From an uncultured Clostridia bacterium (lineage in GTDB: Bacteria > Bacillota > Clostridia > Oscillospirales > Oscillospiraceae), in NCBI GenBank assembly GCA_946184215.1, contig CAMHER010000100.1:1-7108 (forward strand): a stretch of 7,108 nt of DNA, given 5' to 3'. This document shows positions 1-6,117 of this stretch, piece by piece. Below the pieces are notes generated by a model. That model saw only the letters and a list, made by a program, of their open reading frames with translations. It did no database searches and was not told where the DNA came from. Position 1 is the stretch's first letter; each line of letters starts with the position of its first letter. The position numbers and the translations under genes are program-made.

Positions 1-1781
1 GTCGGCGTCTCGGTAGGCGTCGGCAGCGGCGCGGCAAAACGCACCGTGACGGTCGCGCTGACCGCCGTATCGGACGCGGCGGAGGCCGTCACGTCCAGCG
101 TGCTGCCGTCCTGCGTCTGGCTTGTAACGGTCAGAACATGGTTCTGCCTGCTCACGCCGGCGGGCCAGTCTCCCGCGACCCAGTTGATCTCCGCTTCCAT
201 CTCGTCGCCGTACTGGTCATACACCACAGCGCCATAGGGAACCTCGACGGATCCGGTGTCGGGGATCGTGATACTGTCATGATCGTCCAGCGTCTCACCG
301 CCGCGCGTCAGCGTCAGGCTTGCCGCCCTGCGCTCGGAGAGGGAAAGGGTAAAGCTGCCGTTGTCGGAGAGAGCCGTGTCCTCCAGCGAGGCAGAAACGG
401 TGAAATCAATCGGGCCGTCCGCCGCCGCTTCCTTCGCCATGGGCGAAACGACGACGCATCCGTCTTCCCGGATCGAAACGCCTTCGACCGCGGGCTCCAC
501 GTGCCAGCTCACCGAAGCGCCGACGCTGTCGCCCGCGCCGTCGGTGATAAGAGCCGCAAAAGGCTCGCTGATAAAATTCTCTTCCCCGCTGCCGGGTACG
601 GTAAAGGCCGTATTGTCCGGCGCTGTAAGCTTGAGTTCGGCGGGCTGTGCCTCGGCAAAGCCGGCGACCACGCTCTGATCCGCCGTGATGCCGCCGATCG
701 TGTAGCAGCCGTTGGCCGCCGTGACCTCGACGCCGTTGACCGTGAGAGAGGCGAGCTTATAGCCGTCGTTCGGAACGGCCGTGACCACAGCGCTGCCGCC
801 GCGGCCCACCGTCTTCGGCGAGACGCTGACGCTGCCGTTTTCATCGCTGGTCTGCGCGCTGATCGTGAAGCGGGCCAGACGCAGCTGGGAGACAGGGGTG
901 TCGGTGTTGACATCATACAGGTTCCACTCGTGCGGGGTGTAAACCTTCGTGTAGAGCGCAAGGGCTTCCTCTTCCGTCAATCCCTCCGCAGCCGGTTCGG
1001 CCGTGAAAAGGCCGTTCTCGTCCTTTTCGCCCAGACGGTAGACCGAGCAGACGATGCTCTCTGTCTCCGTGTCAATGCCGTACGCAAGGCCGAAAAGGCC
1101 CTCTTCGGTGCTGCTGGTGCAAACTTCAACCGGGATGTCCGGCGCAACGGTGCCCAGGAGAGCTGTGGAACTGTCTTCCGCCTGGACCAAAGGGGAGGAC
1201 GTATCGAAGACGATCGCCCCGTCGCTCAGGCTCGTGCCGGAGACGAGGATCGTGCCGGCAGCGCCGGTCAGATCCAGGCGCACCTGCGGCTCGACACAGA
1301 CGAAATCCGCCGCGCCGGCGGCGTTGACGGCAATGGCGCTGCCGCTGGGATTGGCAAGCGTGAGCGCGCCGTCGCCGGTAAAAGTGATGCTGCCGCCCCA
1401 ACCCATCGAGTCCGAGCGGATGGCCGCCAGAGAGCTGCTGCCCGACAGACTGATCTTGAAGTCTGCGCCCATCATCGTCAGCACCAGCACGGAAGCGGGA
1501 GCGTTATAATCGCTCAGCGTCAGGGTGTTGCTCAGCGCGTCATAACGCACGCCCTCGGGCAGGAGATAGCGCGCTTCGGTCTGCTCATCCGGGTGAAGGA
1601 TTTTTTCTTCGATGGTGCTGTCGGCGGAATAGACGGTCTTCTCTTCTCCGCCCGTCAGGCAGATCGACGCGTACACGCCGTCCGCCGCGCCGGGGCCGTT
1701 CGCCGCAAGGGTGCCGGCTGGGAACAGGCAGACAAGAGATATCAAACAAAGCAGAAGGCAAACGCCTTTTTTCATTTTCAC
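1..1781 (-). CDS. Secreted multi-domain cell-surface protein with InlB-type repeat and Ig-like domains (3' end beyond window)
   Basis: The 593 visible codons are open without a stop and leave the window at position 1, so the C-terminus is missing. Residues 1-26 form a Sec signal peptide: Lys-rich start, a hydrophobic stretch LLLCLISLVCLF, and a likely cut after TLA. Residues about 30-220 are beta-rich (YDALSNTLTLSDYNA; GSITFTGDGALTLANPSGSA), resembling the carbohydrate-binding/adhesin-like domains of clostridial surface proteins. Residues 304-376 match a divergent InlB B-repeat (NGSVSVSPKTVGRGGS, AVPNDGYKLASLTVNG, ITADQSVVAGF). Residues about 382-482 and 486-583 look like Ig-like folds, the latter with the typical VVYDQYGDEM. 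A Pro/Thr linker (PLPTPTETP) begins at 586. The GTG at 1781 is preferred over the ATG at 1775 because GGAGG lies 7 nt before it. It probably acts outside the cell in adhesion or glycan binding. The anchor is not visible and the ligand is unknown. The family call is by pattern recognition only. Confidence 0.85.
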   Translation of the reverse strand, partial: MKMKKGVCLLLCLISLVCLFPAGTLAANGPGAADGVYASICLTGGEEKTVYSADSTIEEKILHPDEQTEARYLLPEGVRYDALSNTLTLSDYNAPASVLVLTMMGADFKISLSGSSSLAAIRSDSMGWGGSITFTGDGALTLANPSGSAIAVNAAGAADFVCVEPQVRLDLTGAAGTILVSGTSLSDGAIVFDTSSPLVQAEDSSTALLGTVAPDIPVEVCTSSTEEGLFGLAYGIDTETESIVCSVYRLGEKDENGLFTAEPAAEGLTEEEALALYTKVYTPHEWNLYDVNTDTPVSQLRLARFTISAQTSDENGSVSVSPKTVGRGGSAVVTAVPNDGYKLASLTVNGVEVTAANGCYTIGGITADQSVVAGFAEAQPAELKLTAPDNTAFTVPGSGEENFISEPFAALITDGAGDSVGASVSWHVEPAVEGVSIREDGCVVVSPMAKEAAADGPIDFTVSASLEDTALSDNGSFTLSLSERRAASLTLTRGGETLDDHDSITIPDTGSVEVPYGAVVYDQYGDEMEAEINWVAGDWPAGVSRQNHVLTVTSQTQDGSTLDVTASAASDTAVSATVTVRFAAPLPTPTETP

Positions 1782-1788
1782 GTTGGTT

Positions 1789-1793
1789 CCTCC
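1789..1793 (-). promoter_or_regulatory. Ribosome binding site selecting a GTG start for the surface protein
   Basis: On the minus strand GGAGG lies 7 nt before GTG (1781-1779) but 13 nt before the in-frame ATG (1775-1773). Spacing favours GTG, giving an N-terminus V/M-K-M-K-K. Confidence 0.7.
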
Positions 1794-1846
1794 GAACACA
1801 GGGTATTCTATCGACGCCGCGGTCTTTTGTCCGCCCGTCCTCTCAG

Positions 1847-1870
1847 GCGTCCCGTATCGGCCCGGGACGC
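1847..1870 (-). other. Hairpin in the leader of the surface-protein mRNA
   Basis: GCGTCCCG at 1847-1854 is the exact inverse of CGGGACGC at 1863-1870, giving an 8-bp GC-rich stem with an 8-nt loop. It lies roughly 10 nt after the expected transcription start and about 65 nt before the start codon. No T-run follows on the minus strand, so it is not an intrinsic terminator. It could stabilise the mRNA 5' end or serve as a protein-binding site. Function is not shown. Confidence 0.5.
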
Positions 1871-1887
1871 AGTTTTTCCTTGAGCGT

Positions 1888-1916
1888 ATCTTATCATTTT
1901 AGCCCTGTCATTTCAA
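1888..1916 (-). promoter_or_regulatory. Sigma-A type promoter (extended -10) for the surface-protein gene
   Basis: Read on the minus strand: -35 TTGAAA (1916-1911, 5 of 6 consensus), a 17-nt spacer, and -10 TAAGAT (1893-1888, 4 of 6) preceded by TGA, which fits the TGn extended -10. It lies in an AT-rich island (about 1885-2035) that stands out from the GC-rich surroundings. The predicted start near 1881 gives a leader of about 100 nt. The rest of the spacer, 1917-2054, shows no gene or other motif that I can support. Confidence 0.65.
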
Positions 1917-2054
1917 TAGATTTTGTCCCTCACACCCCCATTTTAAGAAAGTTTAATACTATATTTTGTGTTTTCTGTTTTTTGTTTGTTTATGCTTGTT
2001 TCCGCTTTGTCATGTTCGCTCTTCTCTCTTTTGAAGGCGCGGGAGACGGGCTGC

Positions 2055-2090
2055 AAAAACGGACCGGGTTTTACAACCCGGTCCGTTTTT
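2055..2090 (-). terminator. Perfect intrinsic terminator ending the acyltransferase operon
   Basis: Bases 2055-2070 and 2075-2090 are exact inverse complements (16 bp, core CGGACCGGGTT) around a 4-nt loop. A five-base A run on one side and T run on the other mean it could stop transcription in both directions. On the minus strand it ends the operon that began at 5010-5038. The TAA of the esterase gene (2073-2071) lies in the loop, so the 5' arm is also coding sequence (last codons K-R-T-G-L). It shields the downstream surface-protein gene, which has its own promoter. Confidence 0.92.
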
Positions 2091-2943
2091 CGTTTTCTTC
2101 GTTCTCCTTGTCGCGCTGCGGGGCAAAATAGTGCGCCGCGGCGTATTGATAGTGCTGCTCAAAACGTTCGATGGCCTCGCGTACCACCTTCTTTGCGGGA
2201 AAAAACAGATCGTAGGCGTGGAACCAATCGGGCCAGACGTCGACCTCGGCATCGATCCCGGCCTCCCGCAGGCGGCGGACATAGTCCACCGTCTCGCAGT
2301 AGAACGGCTCGATATCCCCAACGAAGGTATAGCAGGGCGGCAGGCCGCGAAAATCCTCCCGCCGGGCGGGCGCCGCATAGCAGGAGACGATATCGGTGCC
2401 GTAGGCCTCGCGCAGATAGCGCTTCCAGGCCTTATGGTTGCGCCTGGTGTTCCAGTTCGGCGCGTGGTTGTCCGCCGACGAGGGGGTGTCCCGATCGTCC
2501 AGCATGGGGTAGAGGGGCATCTGAAAGGCGATATTCACCTCTCCCCTGTCGTGTGCAAGCATGCACAGCGCCGCAGCCATGCCGCCGCCCGCGCTCTCGC
2601 CGCCCACCATGATCTGGTCGCTGCGCACGCCCAGCTCGTCGGCGTGCTCCTTGAGATAGAGCAGCGCGGCGTAACAGTCGTGCAGCGCGGCCGGGTAGGG
2701 GTGCTTTTTGGAGAGGCGGTAATTCGGCGCCACCAGCACCGCGCCGAACTTGACGACCAGTGACAGCGCACGCGTGGCAAAGATATCCTTTGCCGATCCG
2801 GACTGATAGCCCCCGCCGTGGACCCACAGCACACCCGGCACCTTTTCTTTTCCTGCCTCCAGCGGCCGCAGGATCAGCAGCCGGATCGTATGTCGGCCCA
2901 CGTCGATCGTACGCCGCTCGGTCAAGAACAAATGCTTTGCCAT
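2071..2943 (-). CDS. Alpha/beta hydrolase, hormone-sensitive-lipase-like esterase
   Basis: This 290-residue protein is a probable cytosolic carboxylesterase that hydrolyses short or medium acyl esters. The HSL-family signature is clear: oxyanion-hole motif HGGG at residues 42-45, nucleophile elbow GGESAGG with Ser117, probable acid Asp210 in FVGDIEPF, and His242 in DWFHAYD. The length is normal for the family and there is no signal peptide. The start is set by AAGGAG (2950-2955) 6 nt before the ATG. It is the last gene of a three-gene operon, 13 nt after the zinc-ribbon membrane protein. The C-terminal tail (NEENEKRTGL) is charged and is partly encoded by the terminator hairpin. Family assignment is firm. 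The substrate is not visible; the upstream acyltransferase suggests it acts on the same acylated molecule, which is inference. Confidence 0.93.
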   Translation of the reverse strand: MAKHLFLTERRTIDVGRHTIRLLILRPLEAGKEKVPGVLWVHGGGYQSGSAKDIFATRALSLVVKFGAVLVAPNYRLSKKHPYPAALHDCYAALLYLKEHADELGVRSDQIMVGGESAGGGMAAALCMLAHDRGEVNIAFQMPLYPMLDDRDTPSSADNHAPNWNTRRNHKAWKRYLREAYGTDIVSCYAAPARREDFRGLPPCYTFVGDIEPFYCETVDYVRRLREAGIDAEVDVWPDWFHAYDLFFPAKKVVREAIERFEQHYQYAAAHYFAPQRDKENEENEKRTGL

Positions 2944-2956
2944 TTTCCGCTCCTTA

Positions 2957-3643
2957 TCAGAAGAAAAACCGCTTTTCCAGTCCGTGGCGCAGCGCCGGGA
3001 TCAGGCCCGCGGCCAGCAGGAAGAGCCCTGTCACGCCGAAGGCCGTGAGCGAGTACAGGCTCCAGCGGAACATCTGCATACCGAAGCTGATATGCTCGAA
3101 GAACTCCACCAGCACCGTAAAGCCGCCCAGCAGGATCAGAAAGCCGCCGAAAATGAACAGCCGTCCGCCGCGCACATATTTCAGCAGGCAGATCATGGCC
3201 GTGGACAGCACGCAGCTGGAGAGGATCACCGGAAAGGCAAAGCTCAAAAACCAATGTTCGCCGCCTTTGAGGCAGATATACAGCACATACAGCGCGATGG
3301 CCGCGTGATCGACGGGGACGAACACCTCGCCCCGCGGCTGGGTAAACCAGCGCGGCAGCACCGCCATCACATAGAACAGGGCGATGCCCAGGATCACATA
3401 GCCGCCCCAGCGCAGCTCGCCGTAGAGCTTGAAGCAGACCGTCAGCGTGACCAGCACGGCGATGACGCAGATCACCGTAAAGGCCACCGCCCCGGGCAGG
3501 TCGGATTCCCGGTGATGCCGCGGCAGCGTATCGGGGTAGCTTCGCTGCGCCTCACACGGATCCGGATTCCACACCGGCGTACCGCACAGGGGGCAATTCT
3601 CTTCCCCCTCCTGCAGTTTCACGCCGCATCTGACACAGTACAT
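2957..3643 (-). CDS. Zinc-ribbon integral membrane protein (resembles DUF6320)
   Basis: This 228-residue protein starts with a four-cysteine zinc ribbon: YCVRCG and CPLCGTPV (Cys3, Cys6, Cys17, Cys20). A polar linker to about residue 50 follows. Six hydrophobic segments then appear, at roughly 52-72, 80-97, 112-126, 130-154, 161-182 and 193-215, and the tail is short and basic. This layout matches my memory of DUF6320, a Firmicute family of unknown function; that name should be checked by profile search. The zinc ribbon probably sits in the cytoplasm. The start codon lies 6 nt after the acyltransferase stop, and its ribosome site AGGAG (3654-3658) is inside the spacer and gene end, which suggests coupled translation. 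The esterase follows after 13 nt. Possible roles are a membrane anchor or platform for the two enzymes, or a transporter for their substrate. Neither is shown. Confidence 0.88.
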   Translation of the reverse strand: MYCVRCGVKLQEGEENCPLCGTPVWNPDPCEAQRSYPDTLPRHHRESDLPGAVAFTVICVIAVLVTLTVCFKLYGELRWGGYVILGIALFYVMAVLPRWFTQPRGEVFVPVDHAAIALYVLYICLKGGEHWFLSFAFPVILSSCVLSTAMICLLKYVRGGRLFIFGGFLILLGGFTVLVEFFEHISFGMQMFRWSLYSLTAFGVTGLFLLAAGLIPALRHGLEKRFFF

Positions 3644-3649
3644 ATCTCT

Positions 3650-4918
3650 CTATCTCCTGTTGCTTTCGATTTCCACCGCGATTCCCAGCTCGACAAGCCG
3701 GGAGAAAAAGCGGCGCTCAAGTTCCGATTCGCGGATCGAGCGGATCATGTTGATATAGGTCTTCCCGCCGTAGCTCAGCACCGAGCAGTTGTTCGGATAG
3801 CTGCGCTGGGGGCCGATGATGAACTCCATACGCTCGACATAGCCGCTCATCACATCCGGCAGCGGCAGCGTGGTGATGTTCGAGATGTTCAGGCATCCGC
3901 CGCTCTCGCCGCTTTTCCGGTAGACGGCGTCCATCACAATGTTCTTCAGCGCCGCCGGGGCCAGCCGCAGCGCGACCACCTGCTGGGGCTGGACATTGGC
4001 TGCGATCATGCCTGCCATGTTCTGCGGCGTGGCAAAGGCGCAGAGCTGGTGATAGATCGTGCTGCACAGCTCCTCGAGCGTATAGTCGCCGTAGCGCGGA
4101 TCGGCGCCCAGATTCAGCACAAGCGAGAAATTGCGCATCGTCCGGCTGCCGTACAGGCGGCGCAGATCCACCGGGATCGTGATCTTGACCGGGCGCTGAC
4201 GCCTGCGCGGCTTCTCGGCATCCTGCATGGCAATGATGCTCTCCGCCATCACGCCTGCAAGCAGCGCCGTGACGGTCACATGATAGCGGTGCGCCGCGTC
4301 CAGCAGCGAGCGTGTGTCCACGATACCGGTCGTCAGCGTTTTGAAGCCGCGCGCCTCCCGCGTGCCGTGCAGGCGGTAGGACGGCTCCTCCCGGCGGCTT
4401 GCGGCCACCTCCGCGGCGTTTTTCAAAAAGCTGTCCTCTGTCTCCTCGTCGGGAGGCGCGGCGTTCCAATCGCAGATCAGTCCCTCCTTCGGGATCGATA
4501 TGCCGTGTTTCAGCTCCAGATACCGGGCCACCAGATTGCACAGAAAAATGCTGCCGCCGCGGCCGTCCGTCAGCGAATGGAAAAATTCCACCGCGATCCG
4601 GTTTTTATAATACAGCACGCGCATGCAGTTGCGCTTAAGCTCGCGGCTGCTCATAAAGGTGAGCGGATAGGCATAATCCTGATGCACCTGCACGCCTCTG
4701 CCGGTCTCCTCCAGGTAGTACCAGAAGAAGCCCTTGTGCAGCGTCACGAAATAAAACGGAAAGCGGCGGCGCATATCGTCCGCCGCCCGCTGCAGGATCG
4801 CCGGATCCACCGCCTCATACAGTCCGGCCGAGACGCGAAAGGCGTTGCACCAATCCCGCCGGGCGATCGCCGGAAAGATCAGCGCGGCCGTATCCAGCCG
4901 GTACCAGTTTTTAGACAT
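3650..4918 (-). CDS. Condensation-superfamily acyltransferase, alcohol-acetyltransferase-like
   Basis: A 422-residue protein of the CoA-dependent acyltransferase/condensation superfamily, which includes Atf-type alcohol acetyltransferases, PapA and WS/DGAT. The active-site motif HxxxDG is seen as FHSLTDG, with His114 and Asp118; the first His of the usual HHxxxDG is Phe113. Other family-like parts are an N-terminal WYRLDTAALIFP with FRVSAGL, a basic core strand ITIPVDLRRLYGSRTMRNF (247-265), and a late SNITTLPLPD (346-355). Length is usual for the family and no signal or membrane segment is seen. The start at 4918 is chosen because AGAAGAAGG (4925-4933) lies 6 nt upstream; an ATG at 5038 would overlap the promoter and adds an unfamily-like 40-residue Arg-rich stretch. 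It is the first gene of the operon. It probably transfers an acyl group from acyl-CoA or a carrier to an alcohol or amine acceptor that is not identifiable here. Confidence 0.88.
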   Translation of the reverse strand: MSKNWYRLDTAALIFPAIARRDWCNAFRVSAGLYEAVDPAILQRAADDMRRRFPFYFVTLHKGFFWYYLEETGRGVQVHQDYAYPLTFMSSRELKRNCMRVLYYKNRIAVEFFHSLTDGRGGSIFLCNLVARYLELKHGISIPKEGLICDWNAAPPDEETEDSFLKNAAEVAASRREEPSYRLHGTREARGFKTLTTGIVDTRSLLDAAHRYHVTVTALLAGVMAESIIAMQDAEKPRRRQRPVKITIPVDLRRLYGSRTMRNFSLVLNLGADPRYGDYTLEELCSTIYHQLCAFATPQNMAGMIAANVQPQQVVALRLAPAALKNIVMDAVYRKSGESGGCLNISNITTLPLPDVMSGYVERMEFIIGPQRSYPNNCSVLSYGGKTYINMIRSIRESELERRFFSRLVELGIAVEIESNRR

Positions 4919-5009
4919 AACAGACCTTCTTCTGCGGCCCGAATGCCGCGTTTTTGGGAAATGACACCGCGCCGCCGCGAGAGGGCTCCCCGCCGCGCCC
5001 GTCCAAAGC

Positions 5010-5038
5010 AGTATAGCACCTTTCTTTCCGCATCTCAA
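5010..5038 (-). promoter_or_regulatory. Near-consensus sigma-A promoter of the acyltransferase operon
   Basis: On the minus strand: -35 TTGAGA (5038-5033, 5 of 6), exactly 17 nt, then -10 TATACT (5015-5010, 5 of 6). Transcription should start near 5003, leaving a leader of about 85 nt before the ATG at 4918. The strength of the match suggests steady expression unless a repressor acts. No clear operator repeat is seen. Confidence 0.82.
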
Positions 5039-5081
5039 GGGCAGGAGGCAAAACGGAGAGCCGCTCTCCCGGATGTAGAAG

Positions 5082-5116
5082 AGCGCGGAAGAGGGTATAG
5101 AGACCTCTCCCGCGCT
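5082..5116. terminator. Inverted repeat, probable terminator between the two gene groups
   Basis: Arms 5082-5094 (AGCGCGGAAGAGG) and 5104-5116 (CCTCTCCCGCGCT) pair over 13 positions with one imperfect pair and a 9-nt loop. The imperfect pair is G-U in minus-strand RNA and A-C in plus-strand RNA, so the fold is better for minus-strand transcripts. The long T-run (5116-5121), however, is on the plus side; in the minus direction only CTTCT follows. A second short hairpin with a T4 run for the minus strand lies just beyond (GGAGAG/CTCTCC at 5055-5069, T-run at 5050-5053). Together these probably end the group that finishes with the esterase at 5185 before the next promoter begins. Confidence 0.55.
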
Positions 5117-5184
5117 TTTTTATCTATTCTCTTTTCCCTGCGCACTCTCTCGTCCCGGCATCCGGACGGCCGGGTCGGGCAGGC

Positions 5185-5871
5185 TCAGTTCTTCCTCTCC
5201 GGATCGGCGGTCCAGCAGAAGGCTCTTGCGGTGCGCTTCCCGCTGTCCTGGAAATGGTTGCCCGGATTCCACTCCAGCGTTACGATGCAGCGCTCCTGCA
5301 GCAGCGCGTATTGCTCCCGGATACAGGCGCCGACGCTTGCCATGACGGGGTTTTTCGTCCGCTCTTCCCGCTCTCCCAGGCTCAGATAGACGGTCGGGGC
5401 CTGGATCGGATGCTCTTTCACATAGTCGATCCAGCCGGGGAACCACACAGAGGGCGAAGCCGCGGCCACACCGGTAAACAGCGCCGTCCTGCTCGAGGCC
5501 CACAGCGAAAACAGGCCCGCCAGCGAATAGCCTCCCAGGCAGAGCCCCGTCTCCTCCTTCAGCGCAAGGTGGGAAGGCAGCGCCGCCATCAGCCGGTCTG
5601 TAATAAAACGCAAGGTTTCCTCCGCGCCGCCGTCAAAGGGGATCTTTCCGAACACCGGCGGCGCTTTCCAGGGGCTTAAGTCCCGGTTCCAGTCGTTCAC
5701 CTCAAAGGCTGCCAGCGCAAACGGGACCGGGCAGCGCTCCATGGCCTCAAGCTGCGGCTCCAAAAGCAGCGCGTCACGCTCATCCACCGGCTGGAGGAAG
5801 AGGATCTCCGGGCTTTCGGTGCCGTACAGACGCACCCGGCGTCCATCCAGTTCAAACATCTTTTCCGCCAT
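5185..5871 (-). CDS. Alpha/beta hydrolase of the Fes/IroE-like putative esterase type
   Basis: A 228-residue protein resembling COG2819-type esterases, the group that includes siderophore trilactone esterases. Family-like segments are FEVNDWNRDLSPW (56-68), the nucleophile elbow LGGYSLAGLFSLWAS with Ser116, AASPSVWFPGW (137-147), YLSLGERE, and the probable catalytic His206 in NPGNHFQD. The elbow reads G-Y-S-L-A-G, with Ala where many hydrolases have Gly. No signal peptide is present, so it is likely cytosolic. The ATG at 5871 follows AAAGGAG (5885-5891) at 13 nt, which is loose; a stop codon closes the frame just upstream and no better start exists. The end of the broken small gene overlaps this start, so translation may once have been coupled. 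No siderophore genes are visible, so a role in iron release is not supported; a general acyl ester substrate is as likely. Confidence 0.87.
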   Translation of the reverse strand: MAEKMFELDGRRVRLYGTESPEILFLQPVDERDALLLEPQLEAMERCPVPFALAAFEVNDWNRDLSPWKAPPVFGKIPFDGGAEETLRFITDRLMAALPSHLALKEETGLCLGGYSLAGLFSLWASSRTALFTGVAAASPSVWFPGWIDYVKEHPIQAPTVYLSLGEREERTKNPVMASVGACIREQYALLQERCIVTLEWNPGNHFQDSGKRTARAFCWTADPERKN

Positions 5872-6086
5872 GGGAAATCAGCTTCTCCTTTCGGCAAATG
5901 TGCGCGTAAAAGTCAGGGCGGGCGCCGCCTGTTTTGCCTGTATCTGCGTGCAGACGCTCCGTCAGGCTTTGGCCTCCGGCGGCGGGAGTTCGTGGATATC
6001 ACAGGTTTCATCATAGATTCACAGGCCGTCTCCACGTCCCCGGACAGCTCGAGCAGCGCCAGAGCGATCGGTTTTTTTGCGCTCAT
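5852..6086 (-). pseudogene. Small gene, apparently broken by two one-base frameshifts
   Basis: The ATG at 6086 has a strong site, GGAGG (6093-6097) at 6 nt, and the first 24 codons read well (MSAKKPIALALLELSGDVET). The same frame then turns Arg-rich (STNSRRRRPKP) and stops at 5913, giving 57 residues. If one base is restored near 6012-6016, the next frame reads YDETCDIHELPPPEAKA and stops. If one more is restored near 5962-5966, the third frame reads LTERLHADTGKTGGARPDFY and goes on to a stop at 5852, overlapping the start of the following esterase by 20 nt. The repaired product would be about 77 residues, soluble and mildly acidic. I do not recognise the family. It lies 31 nt after the upstream hydrolase stop, so it is in the same transcript. 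It could instead be a genuine 57-residue protein, or the breaks could be sequencing errors. Confidence 0.45.
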
Positions 6087-6117
6087 ACCTTTCCTCCCGT
6101 TTTCACACAAGAGCCGT

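Noticed and set aside
138..1883. 581-codon open frame on the plus strand
   Set aside because: It is antisense to the surface-protein gene. The product is Arg/Ala/His-rich without domains, and no ribosome site fits its start; the minus strand has a signal peptide and recognisable domains.
1880..2131. 83-codon hydrophobic open frame on the plus strand
   Set aside because: Its hydrophobicity comes from T-rich spacer DNA. It runs through the terminator hairpin and has no convincing ribosome site.
2432..2834. Arg-rich minus-strand open frames inside the HSL-type esterase
   Set aside because: These are alternate-frame shadows of the esterase gene, without ribosome sites or motifs.
4919..5038. Forty-residue N-terminal extension of the acyltransferase
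   Set aside because: It would start inside the -35 box of the promoter, and the extra residues are Arg/Ala-rich with no family resemblance. A good ribosome site supports 4918.
2984..5389. 801-codon open frame on the plus strand
   Set aside because: It runs antisense across three genes with clear motifs. The composition (Gln/Arg/His/Ala-rich) is typical of the mirror frame of GC-biased codons.
5185..5871. Siderophore esterase role for the Fes-like protein
   Set aside because: The fold resemblance is real but no siderophore synthesis, uptake or iron-regulated operator is visible, so the specific role was not assigned.
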